Below, one piece after another: positions 34,604 through 41,485 of a stretch of 46,161 nt of DNA (within the stretch, counting starts at the first letter, position 1; each line of letters begins with the position of its first letter). This DNA comes from CAZTNW01 sp964614945. Lineage in GTDB: Bacteria > Caldisericota > JANLFM01. The translations under genes and the position numbers were made by a program. The stretch is taken from NCBI GenBank assembly GCA_964614945.1, contig CAZTNW010000007.1:1-46161 (forward strand), given 5' to 3'. The notes beneath the pieces are model-generated. The model was not told where the DNA came from and searched no databases. It saw only the letters and a list, made by a program, of their open reading frames with translations.

Positions 34604-34909
34604 TTAGTTTCCATTTGGAAACTTAATTTTAATTGCTTCCCTACACTCGTCCTCTGTAGCAAATATGTGCTCGTTAAGAGTGTAAATACTTCCACTTCCA
34701 ATCCCAGTTTCTACACACATATACTGCTCTTTGTACTCCTTCTGAGCCATATAGTTGTCAAACAAATCCTCACCTGGACAACCTGGACTATCTGTGTATT
34801 CAGCCCGAACTTGTCCAACTGTCACTTCAACAGGAATAAATCTACCTCTGCTGATTTGCTGTGGAGCCCAGGCTTTATCTCCACAAGAAAACTTTGTTTC
34901 AATCTTCAT
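34604..34909 (-). CDS. Hypothetical protein (101 aa)
   Basis: A 101-residue protein with four cysteines (KFSCGDKAW, SPGCPGEDLF, QYMCVETGIG, EDECREAIKI) and a beta-like N-terminus (RGRFIPVEVTVGQVRAEY). The layout KAWAPQQ...VGQVRAEY...EHIFAT-EDECREA resembles small phage proteins of unknown function. It overlaps the next gene by 11 bases. The ATG at 34909 follows GGAGGTAAAGG. Confidence 0.68.
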   Translation of the reverse strand: MKIETKFSCGDKAWAPQQISRGRFIPVEVTVGQVRAEYTDSPGCPGEDLFDNYMAQKEYKEQYMCVETGIGSGSIYTLNEHIFATEDECREAIKIKFPNGN

Positions 34910-35087
34910 CCTTTACCTCCATTTCTTTAGTATTTATATCAATTCTTATCTTGTTAGTTCCCATCCTGTAGCACTTAACTACAACGCCGTTGTCCAGTTT
35001 TGTATCGTGCCTTTCAACCGTTCCATGATAGACAGTTTCGAGTACACGCTGTACACCTTTTGCTACTTCCTTATACCTACTTGCCAT
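34899..35087 (-). CDS. Small hypothetical protein (62 aa)
   Basis: A 62-residue protein with a mixed helix/strand pattern (EVAKGVQRVLETVYHG, GVVVKCYRMGTNKIRIDI). Its ATG lies inside the end of the preceding gene as restored without the N run. In that sequence AGGAG is followed 8 bases later by ATG, overlapping the TAG stop of the gene at 35232. Family unknown. Confidence 0.7.
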   Translation of the reverse strand: MASRYKEVAKGVQRVLETVYHGTVERHDTKLDNGVVVKCYRMGTNKIRIDINTKEMEVKDED

Positions 35088-35279
35088 AGTATATTCTCCT
35101 TTCTTCTTCAGTAAGTCCGCCCATNNNNNNNNNNNNNNNNNNNNNNNNNNNNNNNNNNNNNNNNNNNNNNNNNNNNNNNNNNNNNNNNNNNNNNNNNNNN
35201 NNNNNNNNNNNNNNNNNNNNNNNNCTTATACCTACTTGCCATAGTATATTCTCCTTTCTTCTTCAGTAAGTCCGCCCAT
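35070..35279. other. Artefactual scaffold gap with duplicated 55-bp flanks
   Basis: Bases 35070-35124 and 35225-35279 are identical 55-mers flanking exactly 100 N. The 55-bp length matches the contig-end overlap. If the two copies are merged, the genes on both sides overlap neatly (stop of the right gene, start of the left gene) with a normal ribosome site. The duplication is therefore almost certainly not in the real genome, and about 155 bases should be removed. Confidence 0.9.
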
Positions 35280-35645
35280 AAGTTCCTCGACTTCATCATA
35301 GGGGATTCCATCTCTGACCATTAGGTCAAGTCGTCGCCGTCTGTCAGGGTCATCTTCCAGTGAGACCTCTCTCACAACTCCGTTGGCATCCTTATGGATT
35401 ATCTTCATCGGAGTAACCTCTCGCTTGGTTATTTTGACAAACAGCTTCTTCTTGTTATCTGAGATTGCCCGCTCAATCAGCATCCTTCCTGCACAGACTG
35501 GGTCGACAGACATATACTCGTCTTTTAAATCCAGCAACTTTCGGCGGAGTTTTGTCTGAGCAACCTTGTCTGTAACAGGTATAGCATAACTACAACCTTC
35601 CTTCAAGGTTATAAGCTTTGCAAATATTTCTGTTTCGTAACTCAT
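35232..35645 (-). CDS. Hypothetical protein, paralogue of 36233-36640
   Basis: A 137-residue protein. Shared features with the product at 36233 are an N-terminal helix with EG, a TKLRRKLLDL-type basic segment, LFVKITKREVTPMKII strands, NGVVREVSL, and a final DGIPYDEVEELMGGLTEEE segment. The duplication suggests a pair of interacting or specialised early proteins. The C-terminal part recalls a short UBA- or HTH-like helical element. The start is ATG 35645 (GGAGGAGTAAG upstream), not the longer frame to 35675. The stop falls in the duplicated 55-mer. Confidence 0.72.
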   Translation of the reverse strand: MSYETEIFAKLITLKEGCSYAIPVTDKVAQTKLRRKLLDLKDEYMSVDPVCAGRMLIERAISDNKKKLFVKITKREVTPMKIIHKDANGVVREVSLEDDPDRRRRLDLMVRDGIPYDEVEELMGGLTEEERRIYYGK

Positions 35646-35646
35646 C

Positions 35647-35826
35647 TTACTCCTCCAGAAGCTCAGCCTCAACACTGACGTCTTTGCCGTACTTCATAGC
35701 CATTTCAGCCCTGAGTTTGTCCCTGACTTCTTTCAAAACAGTTTCGGCTCCGCCAGGTGTATGCTCAGCCACTATGTCAGGGATTGTTACAAGTGCACTG
35801 TAGATAATATTAACTTTAATTTTCAT
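35647..35826 (-). CDS. Small hypothetical protein (59 aa)
   Basis: A 59-residue protein with a strand-rich start (MKIKVNIIYSALVTIPDIV) and a helix (AETVLKEVRDKLRAEMAMKYG). The ATG at 35826 is preceded by AAAGGAGG at ideal spacing. The longer frame to 35859 has no ribosome site. One base separates it from the next start. Function unknown. Confidence 0.7.
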   Translation of the reverse strand: MKIKVNIIYSALVTIPDIVAEHTPGGAETVLKEVRDKLRAEMAMKYGKDVSVEAELLEE

Positions 35827-35836
35827 ACTTCCTCCT

Positions 35837-36223
35837 TTAAGATAAAAATCTTTTGTCAAGCTCTTCCATCAGAATATCTATGACTTCGTCAATGGACTTA
35901 GCTTTGAGATACTTTCTGCACTGACTACAGTAACGGACGTGATAGTTCTTAACACGGTAGTTGTCTCCGACACTCTCCACCTCGACAGCAACAAGACCCT
36001 TCATAGTCCAATCAACAGTCATGTGGTACAGCTTAGCTTCGCTGTGTCCACAGAGTCTGCAGACCTTAGTCACAACAAGGTCGTATTCCTTGGGTATATG
36101 GACTAAGGCCTTTTCAGTTTTCTTCTTTTCCTTCAGTGGAATACCCAGCACTGTGAGAAGTTTTATCTCGTCTTCAGTTAGATTCCCCATCGTTTCAGCA
36201 TCAATACTCAGTGACTTCATCAT
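35837..36223 (-). CDS. Zinc-ribbon protein (128 aa)
   Basis: A 128-residue protein with cysteine pairs CRLCGHSE and CSQCRKYL about 40 residues apart, forming a zinc-ribbon-like unit around strands KLYHMTVDWTMKGLVAVEV. Helical segments lie on either side (EDEIKLLTVLGIPL, SIDEVIDILMEELDKR). GGAGGTA precedes the tandem ATG at 36223. Likely nucleic-acid- or protein-binding. Exact role unknown. Confidence 0.72.
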   Translation of the reverse strand: MMKSLSIDAETMGNLTEDEIKLLTVLGIPLKEKKKTEKALVHIPKEYDLVVTKVCRLCGHSEAKLYHMTVDWTMKGLVAVEVESVGDNYRVKNYHVRYCSQCRKYLKAKSIDEVIDILMEELDKRFLS

Positions 36224-36232
36224 TACCTCCTA

Positions 36233-36640
36233 TTAAGCTGAAAGCTTGTTGTATTCTACCTCTACTTCCTCAGGAGAAAATGCATCACATAGTTCCTCTT
36301 GCAACTGGTCGAGTTCCATACCATCTTTGATGGCGAGTTCTACAATACGGCTCAGTGTTTCGGTCCGATTTTCTTCCTTAACCTTCTCGGCAAGTGAAAC
36401 AACTTGACCACTCTGCTTGATGATTACAGCTCCACTTTGCAGTGACTTCTTTACTGTCACATACAAGACACCGTCAATTGTTTCCTTTGAAATCATAAGG
36501 TCATAGACCCTTGCTGCCTTACGTAACTGGAACAGCCGGACTCGTACAGTTTGCTGTTCGTTTTCGCTGGCACAAGGAATTAGCATTGTGTCACCCTCTT
36601 CCATTCGCAAAGCCTGCTCGAAATATTCTTGTGTTGTCAT
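36233..36640 (-). CDS. Hypothetical protein, paralogue of 35232-35645
   Basis: A 135-residue protein matching the downstream paralogue in layout: MEEGDTMLIPCASENEQQTV, a VRVRLFQLRKAA segment, LYVTVKKSLQSGAVIIK, SGQVVSLAEK, and the closing DGMELDQLQEELCDAFSPEE. Two such copies lie within 1.4 kb, separated by two unrelated small genes, which implies local duplication. Family not recognised. The ATG at 36640 is preceded by GGAGGAATGAGCT. Confidence 0.7.
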   Translation of the reverse strand: MTTQEYFEQALRMEEGDTMLIPCASENEQQTVRVRLFQLRKAARVYDLMISKETIDGVLYVTVKKSLQSGAVIIKQSGQVVSLAEKVKEENRTETLSRIVELAIKDGMELDQLQEELCDAFSPEEVEVEYNKLSA

Positions 36641-36643
36641 AGC

Positions 36644-37009
36644 TCATTCCTCCATTCTTGGTAGACCTTCACTGCCCACCACACCAGTAATGTTATCCAA
36701 GTTTCCACGGGCCTCTCCTTTCTTCATAAACTCTTCAAACCACAGTACCCAACCGGCAGCGTAGACGATGATGCTGAGCATCTCCGCTTTCTTCATGTCA
36801 GGGTCTTTGATGTTAGGGATTTCTTTAATCTTCTTAAAGATTTGTCCCCAGCCGAAGCCACCGTTAGTAACCTGATTGGCCTCCATCATAGTTTGTTTCT
36901 CGAAAGGCAAGTCATTAGCGTGGCGTTCTTTGCCCTTGCCGATTGAGGCCTGGTCGTAGGCCATGTTCAAGATACGACGCAAGCTTCCATAGAGTCTATC
37001 CTTTCCCAT
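36644..37009 (-). CDS. Phage hypothetical protein (GKGKERHAN family pattern)
   Basis: A 121-residue protein. GKGKERHANDLPFEKQTMME followed by GFGWGQIFKKIKEI and AEMLSIIVYAAGWVLWFEEF resembles a helical phage protein family of unknown function seen in many early regions. It may relate to MazG-like or other helical nucleotide-handling proteins, but no catalytic signature is visible. GGAGGTAGACA precedes the ATG. Confidence 0.68.
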   Translation of the reverse strand: MGKDRLYGSLRRILNMAYDQASIGKGKERHANDLPFEKQTMMEANQVTNGGFGWGQIFKKIKEIPNIKDPDMKKAEMLSIIVYAAGWVLWFEEFMKKGEARGNLDNITGVVGSEGLPRMEE

Positions 37010-37012
37010 TGT

Positions 37013-37189
37013 CTACCTCCTCGCATTTTCAACGCTAAAGGCTATATTATATAATTGATAGCCCATGCTTTTAACTGCACATTCATTCAAGCCGTCATTC
37101 CACCAGCCGCACTTGTCTTCAGTGCAGTCAGTAAATGAAGTCTTTCCCACTTTTAGCGGACACTCCTTCTTTTCTTCATCGTCAGGCAT
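37013..37189 (-). CDS. Small four-cysteine protein (58 aa)
   Basis: A 58-residue ORF with four cysteines in the pattern ECPLKVG, DCTEDKCGWW and NECAVK, a likely single zinc site of a kind often seen in tiny phage proteins. Tandem ATG codons occur at 37192 and 37189 behind AAAGGAGGTGGC. The second is better spaced and overlaps the previous stop. It ends 4 bases before the next start. Role unknown. Confidence 0.68.
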   Translation of the reverse strand: MPDDEEKKECPLKVGKTSFTDCTEDKCGWWNDGLNECAVKSMGYQLYNIAFSVENARR

Positions 37190-37419
37190 CATGCCACCTC
37201 CTTTAGTTTAAGACATTTAACATCGAAGTGCTTCATAAGTATTGAAGCACGAGCCAACACACACTTTATACAGAAGCTGAGCCTTGTTCCGTTGTGGTTA
37301 AGGCTGAGTTTCCAAGTTCCAGGTTCAAGAGCTTCTCCGCAGACTTTGCAGTGGGAACGTCTGCCGGTCTTTTCTACTGTGAGAACTTCAGGGTTTATGT
37401 ACTCAAACTTTCTTGGCAC
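37189..37419 (-). CDS. Small zinc-binding protein (76 aa)
   Basis: A 76-residue protein starting at GTG 37419 behind AAAGGAGG. CKVCGEAL and FCIKCVLA form two cysteine pairs about 23 residues apart around a WKLSLNHNG strand-turn, resembling a treble-clef or PARP-type zinc finger found in small phage proteins. It overlaps its neighbour at 37403 by 17 bases. Target unknown. Confidence 0.68.
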   Translation of the reverse strand: MPRKFEYINPEVLTVEKTGRRSHCKVCGEALEPGTWKLSLNHNGTRLSFCIKCVLARASILMKHFDVKCLKLKEVA

Positions 37420-37624
37420 CTTTAACCTCCTTTTCCAGCACCTTGCCGATAGCCAGAAGCTGTTTGGTAGTTAGAATGTTTGCTGTCTCATCTTCGTAGA
37501 TGTGAAAGCACATACCTGCACCCCAAAACGTCCAGTGCATACCCATCGTAGTATACTGCTGGCTGATGAGTATTTCTTCGCTGTCCGTCTTGGCGTCTTT
37601 AAGGTTTGGAACTATCTTTGCCAT
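37403..37624 (-). CDS. Small hypothetical protein (73 aa)
   Basis: A 73-residue protein with a central aromatic stretch (TMGMHWTFWGAGMCFHIYED) and a C-terminal helix (TTKQLLAIGKVLEKEVKG). It overlaps the ligase gene end by 26 bases and the next gene by 17, so the start at ATG 37624 (GGAGGTGAAAC upstream) is firmly placed. Family unknown. Confidence 0.68.
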   Translation of the reverse strand: MAKIVPNLKDAKTDSEEILISQQYTTMGMHWTFWGAGMCFHIYEDETANILTTKQLLAIGKVLEKEVKGAKKV

Positions 37625-38519
37625 GTTTCACCTCCGCAAACACAGGAAATCTTGGGACGTTCCGTCCAGGTGTCAGATGCTGATACTTGACAACGACAAT
37701 TCTGCCAATAAGATTCTCTTTGACGTTCCAGTAGTTCTGTCGCTGTTCTGCTGTGAAACCAGAGCCGACCTTGAAAGTCCCACCATCATTGCTTATACAA
37801 ATCAAGGCACCGAGTCGACCTTTAGGCTGACCATAAATATCCCTTTCTTCTTCATAACCCAGAATTTTGTAGCTGTCTTTCTTCCTTGGCTTGAACTTCA
37901 TTATTAGTGTGGAACGACTACGCTTGTATGTGGCAAGTGGATGCCGAACAATTATTCCTTCGTAGCCTTGTTTCTGAAACTGCTCAAGCCAAAGCATGAT
38001 ATTCTGAGTGTTGCCGTTGTCACTGCGATAAGTTTCGACTACCCGCAAAATGTCAGGATTAAATGCGTACTTAGTGAGTTCAAGCAAACGAGTTACCTGA
38101 GCCTCATTAGAAATTGTGTCGAAGATATGATACTGGATTTGTTCGTAGTCAGGATGCAAGTTTACTTTGCGAGATACTCTGGAATGAATTTCCTCAAAGG
38201 GTAAGCCATGAGCGTACAACTCACCATCCAACTCAATTTCATTCATTCCAGTTTCAAGCAACGCCTTGTTGATGTGTGGTACACTTGTAATCACGTTGCC
38301 TTCGCTGCTCAGAAGCGTCACAGTCTTGTTGTAGATTAGTGCCCTGCAACGCTCACCATCATACTTGGGCTGGATTAAGACATCCACGTTCCACCTTTTC
38401 AGGCGTTTCTCTTCAAACGGATAGCAAAGCATAACACCTGTCCGCCGTTGACTGGAAGGACGCTCGCCTTCATGTTCTTCCAGCATTTCTTTTACGCTGG
38501 TATCAGGATTGTAAGTCAT
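37599..38519 (-). CDS. ATP-dependent DNA ligase
   Basis: A 306-residue minimal ligase. Motif I is IQPKYDGERCR with nucleotidyl-accepting K52. Motif III includes IELDGELYAHG (98-100 DGE), motif IV is GYEGIIVRHP, and motif V is LIMKFKPRKK. A C-terminal OB-fold region follows (GRLGALICISNDGGTFKVGSGF). No zinc finger or DNA-binding N-domain is present, as in other phage ligases. It seals nicks during replication and recombination. GGAGGTAACACTTC precedes the ATG. Confidence 0.92.
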   Translation of the reverse strand: MTYNPDTSVKEMLEEHEGERPSSQRRTGVMLCYPFEEKRLKRWNVDVLIQPKYDGERCRALIYNKTVTLLSSEGNVITSVPHINKALLETGMNEIELDGELYAHGLPFEEIHSRVSRKVNLHPDYEQIQYHIFDTISNEAQVTRLLELTKYAFNPDILRVVETYRSDNGNTQNIMLWLEQFQKQGYEGIIVRHPLATYKRSRSTLIMKFKPRKKDSYKILGYEEERDIYGQPKGRLGALICISNDGGTFKVGSGFTAEQRQNYWNVKENLIGRIVVVKYQHLTPGRNVPRFPVFAEVKHGKDSSKP

Positions 38520-38542
38520 GAAGTGTTACCTCCGTTTTCTGC

Positions 38543-39151
38543 TTATGCAGGCTCTTGTGTTTCAGGCCCAGGAGTTTCTCCGCTCCTCTCAGGCCTTGCT
38601 TTCTTGCCGATGCCCTGTCCTTGGCGAACCGCAGTAGGCTGACCTTTTGCAAAGAATCCGGCTGGGTCGTCTTTTCCGATGGTACGCTTACCACAATCTT
38701 CCAGAGCCTTCGTAGCTCCCATTCTACGCTTCCACTCATTTGTCTTGTCCTCCTTTATCTGCCACCATAAGCAAGCTTTAGTAAGTACTGGGTCATCCCT
38801 GCCATCATAGCGTTTACACGCTTCAGGTCTTTTGTCGTAAATCTTGCAGCCGAGTTTGGTCAGGTGTTTACAATCTTTGTGAATGATAGTGAACAAGGTT
38901 GATTCGTCTGTTCCACCCATACCACTAACAAAGAACTCAAATCCCTTGGTTTCCAAGAAAGCGAATTCTTCCTTACTCCGAATGTCTACTGGCATGAGCG
39001 TAATCTTGCAGCATTTGAAGCATTTCAGGCACGCCTGGCTTCTCAGCTTTTCAATCTTCTGTACTTCTTCATAAGTCGCTGTTGGCTCCTCGTTTGCTTC
39101 CAGAAATTCCTTGTCGAAGGCAAGGCCTTCTTCATTATACTTCTCTTCCAT
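38543..39151 (-). CDS. YkgJ/UPF0153-type CxxCxxCC protein
   Basis: A 202-residue protein with the signature CLKCFKCCKITLMPVDI and later cysteines in DCKHLTKLGCKIYDKRPEAC, characteristic of the zinc/iron-chelating YkgJ (UPF0153) family. Function in the family is poorly known; metal binding is generally assumed. The C-terminus is long, basic and glycine/proline-rich. The start is ATG 39151 behind GGAGGAAAAA. The longer frame to 39283 would run through the neighbouring gene. Confidence 0.78.
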   Translation of the reverse strand: MEEKYNEEGLAFDKEFLEANEEPTATYEEVQKIEKLRSQACLKCFKCCKITLMPVDIRSKEEFAFLETKGFEFFVSGMGGTDESTLFTIIHKDCKHLTKLGCKIYDKRPEACKRYDGRDDPVLTKACLWWQIKEDKTNEWKRRMGATKALEDCGKRTIGKDDPAGFFAKGQPTAVRQGQGIGKKARPERSGETPGPETQEPA

Positions 39152-39410
39152 TTTTTCCTCCTTCTTTATTTTCTTGCTTACTTCCACAGCTTTCATGTAC
39201 TGCTTCTCCGTAGCCCATTTCAAAGCCTTGCTTGTAAACTTCCCAGAATACAACCCAACCGGACTTGTTATCTTCCAGGTCAATTTGTGGGCTTATACCA
39301 TGTTTAGTGTTGAAAGCAACCATGCCTTTAAAGTATGTCCAGGCAGGATGCTTCTCCTTTGGAACCACAGTCATGTTACCGGTACCTTTCGGCATAAAAC
39401 CTCCACTCAT
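39135..39410 (-). CDS. Hypothetical protein (91 aa)
   Basis: A 91-residue protein (PKEKHPAWTYFKGMVAFNTKHG, then SGWVVFWEVYKQGFEMGYGEA) with mixed aromatic and basic residues. Two starts are possible, ATG 39410 with AAGGAGGTC and ATG 39395 with GGAGGTTTT. The first is used here. It overlaps the YkgJ-like gene start by 17 bases. No domain is recognised. Confidence 0.65.
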   Translation of the reverse strand: MSGGFMPKGTGNMTVVPKEKHPAWTYFKGMVAFNTKHGISPQIDLEDNKSGWVVFWEVYKQGFEMGYGEAVHESCGSKQENKEGGKNGREV

Positions 39411-39412
39411 TG

Positions 39413-39601
39413 TTAGACCTCCTTTTCGTAGGGATATTGTTTTCTTATGATTTTTGCTACTGTTTTGTAATTCATGCTGAAACGTGTTCCCAAGTTAGAG
39501 AAGGAGAGTTCAGGATTTTCCATCTTGACTCTCCTAATCTTACGAATTACATCATCAGATGGACGTGGGATTCTACCTTTGTGATTCTCACCTGAGTTCA
39601 T
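39413..39601 (-). CDS. Small helix-turn-helix protein (62 aa)
   Basis: A 62-residue protein. Residues about 20-55 (VIRKIRRVKMENPELSFSNL and GTRFSMNYKTVAKIIRKQYP) follow a resolvase- or transposase-type helix-turn-helix, with the recognition helix near NYKTVAKII. A basic N-terminus precedes it. As a compact DNA-binding protein in the early operon it is one candidate regulator of phage promoters or of the dispersed palindromes. The ATG at 39601 follows GGAGAAGAAG. Confidence 0.7.
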   Translation of the reverse strand: MNSGENHKGRIPRPSDDVIRKIRRVKMENPELSFSNLGTRFSMNYKTVAKIIRKQYPYEKEV

Positions 39602-39602
39602 A

Positions 39603-39782
39603 CTACTTCTTCTCCTCTGGAAACGTGAAAGTGATCTGGATTACCTGAGGACGCTTCTTTCCTTCAAACAGAGACTTGCGAATGTAGATATCTCCGTAAG
39701 GGCTGTCGGGGTCGCCAGTCCCATATCGTAGGGCTCCTTTTGTTTCCTTGTTAAGCTTGTACTTTTCCTGATGATTAGCCAT
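39603..39782 (-). CDS. Small hypothetical protein (59 aa)
   Basis: A 59-residue ORF with a basic N-terminus (HQEKYKLNKETKGALRYG) followed by a proline- and aspartate-containing turn and strands (DIYIRKSLFEGKKRPQVIQI). The ATG at 39782 is preceded by AAAAGGAGGCCGAAT. The stop lies 2 bases before the next start. Some phage small proteins with KGALRYGE-like motifs look similar, but function is unknown. Confidence 0.68.
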   Translation of the reverse strand: MANHQEKYKLNKETKGALRYGTGDPDSPYGDIYIRKSLFEGKKRPQVIQITFTFPEEKK

Positions 39783-39795
39783 ATTCGGCCTCCTT

Positions 39796-40002
39796 TTAGC
39801 CCTGTAGGGCTTTGATTTGTTCAGCTATTTTGTCAATATAGCTGATAAAGCTGTCAAGTGTAGATGGTTCTAAGAAGATTTCATTCTCAGATCCCATGCC
39901 GTTGTCTGTATAAATGACAAAGGCATAGCCATCGAATCTTGCGTAAACACTGTCCCCACAGTAGGTGGGTTCGAACTTAGGTATTTCCCTATTGAGTGCC
40001 AT
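39796..40002 (-). CDS. Small hypothetical protein (68 aa)
   Basis: A 68-residue protein of alternating strands and a final helix (YARFDGYAFVIYTDNGMGSE, LDSFISYIDKIAEQIKAL), a pattern frequent among short phage early proteins. The ATG at 40002 is preceded by TGGAGG, part of palindromic element 8. The longer frame to 40026 lacks a ribosome site. Confidence 0.7.
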   Translation of the reverse strand: MALNREIPKFEPTYCGDSVYARFDGYAFVIYTDNGMGSENEIFLEPSTLDSFISYIDKIAEQIKALQG

Positions 40003-40198
40003 CTTGTTTGCCTCCAGAAGATACAAATTTTGGACTTTCTTGGAACATTACGAAGCAGCTGCAGCCCATACAAGAAAAGCTTGACCAGCCTTCCCTCGCT
40101 GCCAGCACGAGACAACTGCCGTATCTCTCGCAGTCGTGGTATCTATGCCGAGAAACTTCGTCCCGCCCAAGCGTGCGGTGGAGTTCCTTAGGTCTCAT
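39989..40198 (-). CDS. Small cysteine-rich protein (69 aa)
   Basis: A 69-residue ORF whose ATG overlaps the TGA of the preceding gene (ATGA). The phrase CERYGSCLVLAAREGWSSFSC followed by MGCSCF resembles short phage metal-binding proteins with the pattern CxxxxxCLxxAAxxxWxxFxCxxC. That pattern and the exact coupling support the call. It overlaps the next start by 14 bases, and its last codons contain palindromic element 8 (QESPKFVSSGG). Confidence 0.6.
   Translation of the reverse strand: MRPKELHRTLGRDEVSRHRYHDCERYGSCLVLAAREGWSSFSCMGCSCFVMFQESPKFVSSGGKQDGTQ
40014..40043. promoter_or_regulatory. Dispersed palindromic element 8
   Basis: CCAGAAGATACAAAT then TTTGGACTTTCTTGG, within the 3' end of the small cysteine-rich gene and covering the ribosome site of the gene starting at 40002. 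Confidence 0.8.
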
Positions 40199-40824
40199 AA
40201 CTCAACACCGGCATCTTTCAGGAGCTTCGCTATCCTAAACATGATAGCTGACTTCTTTCGCTCGTGTACACGAGCTGCAGCCTCAACCAGTCCAATGAGG
40301 TTTCTTTCAAGCTTTGCATCTTCGTCACTGTTCCAGTGATACATATGACGCTTGGGTTGCTGAAAGTATTCTTCCGCAACAACTGAGTCAGCAAGATACT
40401 TTGTGGTACCTTTGTCACTTGCAGCCTTTATGCGTTGCAGAACTCTCATATGGTCAGGGCTGTATGATTTGTCAGGAGGAGGAAAAGAAGTGAAGCGGTT
40501 GTTGTGCATTTCTTCCACGGTTACTTTAACACCGTTGACAATGGACTTGAGACTTTCAAGACTGTCAACACGGGAATCCAGGGAATCAACGTCGTCTGAA
40601 ATATCAGATTCTATCTCTTCAAGCCTTTCATCAATTGATTCCTTGAGTTCCCCGACTGTTGCTTCGACAAGACGCTTTATTAAGAAGTAGCGTTTGTCAA
40701 TCTGACCACGAAGAGCCTTGTAAAGCTTTTCCTCAGTCTTATTGAAACCACTGGGAACAGGCTCTTCTTTTACAGCTTCAATCTGTTTGTTAATACGAGT
40801 TTTGGTGTTTAATCTTGTCGCCAT
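40195..40824 (-). CDS. Coiled-coil protein with Myb-like C-terminus
   Basis: A 209-residue protein. Residues about 50-105 form a long coiled coil (RLVEATVGELKESIDERLEE, DSLDSRVDSLESLKS). Residues 160-205 (HWNSDEDAKLERNLIGLVEA, then KKSAIMFRIAKLL) match a Myb/SANT-like or RsfA-type DNA-binding domain with the initial Trp and acidic pair. A multimeric DNA-binding protein is likely. The ATG at 40824 follows AAAGGAGGCAGC, overlapping the upstream gene by 35 bases. Confidence 0.68.
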   Translation of the reverse strand: MATRLNTKTRINKQIEAVKEEPVPSGFNKTEEKLYKALRGQIDKRYFLIKRLVEATVGELKESIDERLEEIESDISDDVDSLDSRVDSLESLKSIVNGVKVTVEEMHNNRFTSFPPPDKSYSPDHMRVLQRIKAASDKGTTKYLADSVVAEEYFQQPKRHMYHWNSDEDAKLERNLIGLVEAAARVHERKKSAIMFRIAKLLKDAGVEL

Positions 40825-41005
40825 TTGCTGCCTCCTTTAGTTTATTTTCATTCTCTACGAATTCATCGTAGGCTTTGCTAAGCAAGTTTCGGATAAGTTT
40901 ACTGACTTTCAATCCCTGCTTATTTGCCACAAAGATAGCTTTATCATATTCTCTTGGTAGCAGATAAGTATGAACCATATATCTGTTGCGTTGCATCCAA
41001 GCCAC
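40790..41005 (-). CDS. Ribbon-helix-helix-like DNA-binding protein
   Basis: A 71-residue protein. HTYLLPREYDKAIFVANKQG followed by LKVSKLIRNLLSKAYDEF fits a ribbon-helix-helix fold: a short strand, then two helices with the SKLIRNLL signature. A charged tail follows. Such dimers bind palindromic operators and usually regulate transcription, so it is a candidate binder of the dispersed palindromes. The start is GTG 41005 behind GGAGGTGAAATA. A later ATG at codon 4 is possible. Confidence 0.65.
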   Translation of the reverse strand: MAWMQRNRYMVHTYLLPREYDKAIFVANKQGLKVSKLIRNLLSKAYDEFVENENKLKEAANGDKIKHQNSY

Positions 41006-41066
41006 TATTTCACCTCCTTCTTATATTCCTCGTTTGTTGGATAAGAATTTCGTCTTGTTTCATTTC

Positions 41067-41303
41067 TTAGTCCTCCAATTCCTTTGTGTGGTCTGTCACG
41101 GTGAGTAAGGTTCCTTCCTTAGGTGTGATGGTGATTCCAAGCGTCCCAATGGGAATACTGCAGCGACTTCCAGCGTAGACTTCAGCCCTTATCTTGTGCT
41201 TCATATATAAGGCTCCAAAAGCAAAGGAACCCGCAAGCAGAATAAGTGGAAGGGCTATTGCAAAGAAAGTGTTGATAATTTTCTGTTCTTTGTCAGGTCT
41301 CAA
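41067..41303 (-). CDS. Single-span membrane protein (78 aa)
   Basis: A 78-residue protein with one membrane segment near residues 10-34 (INTFFAIALPLILLAGSFAFG) followed by a basic stretch (KHKIRAEVYAG) and a strand-rich domain (IPIGTLGITITPKEGTLLTV). The TTG start at 41303 overlaps the previous stop (TTGA) and has GGAGGGAG upstream, so it is preferred to a TTG at 41318. Function unknown. It may act at the host membrane early in infection. Confidence 0.65.
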   Translation of the reverse strand: MRPDKEQKIINTFFAIALPLILLAGSFAFGALYMKHKIRAEVYAGSRCSIPIGTLGITITPKEGTLLTVTDHTKELED

Positions 41304-41485
41304 TTTCTCTCCCTCCAATGTTTGTTAGCTGCCATCTGCAGCAGGAACAGGGCAGCCATTTCTGGCCTCCTGTTAATAAGTAAGTCCATTGTACAAATAT
41401 TCATAAGTTTGGCTTCGATGTCTTTACTGAATATCGGCACGCCTATAACTTTGCCTATCCTACCAGCAACTGGTTGCTCAGCCAT
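41300..41485 (-). CDS. Small hypothetical protein (61 aa)
   Basis: A 61-residue helical protein (IEAKLMNICTMDLLINRRPE, MAALFLLQMAANKHWRER). The ATG at 41485 is preceded by GGAGGCGATTAC and overlaps the neighbouring gene by 31 bases. No family is recognised. Confidence 0.63.
   Translation of the reverse strand: MAEQPVAGRIGKVIGVPIFSKDIEAKLMNICTMDLLINRRPEMAALFLLQMAANKHWRERN

Noticed and set aside
35108..35311. A frame of 67 codons through the N run
   Set aside because: It consists largely of undetermined residues and exists only because of the duplicated flank and the inserted N.
41015..41060. A leftward ATG frame of about 16 codons between 41005 and 41067
   Set aside because: It is too short and has no supporting pattern.
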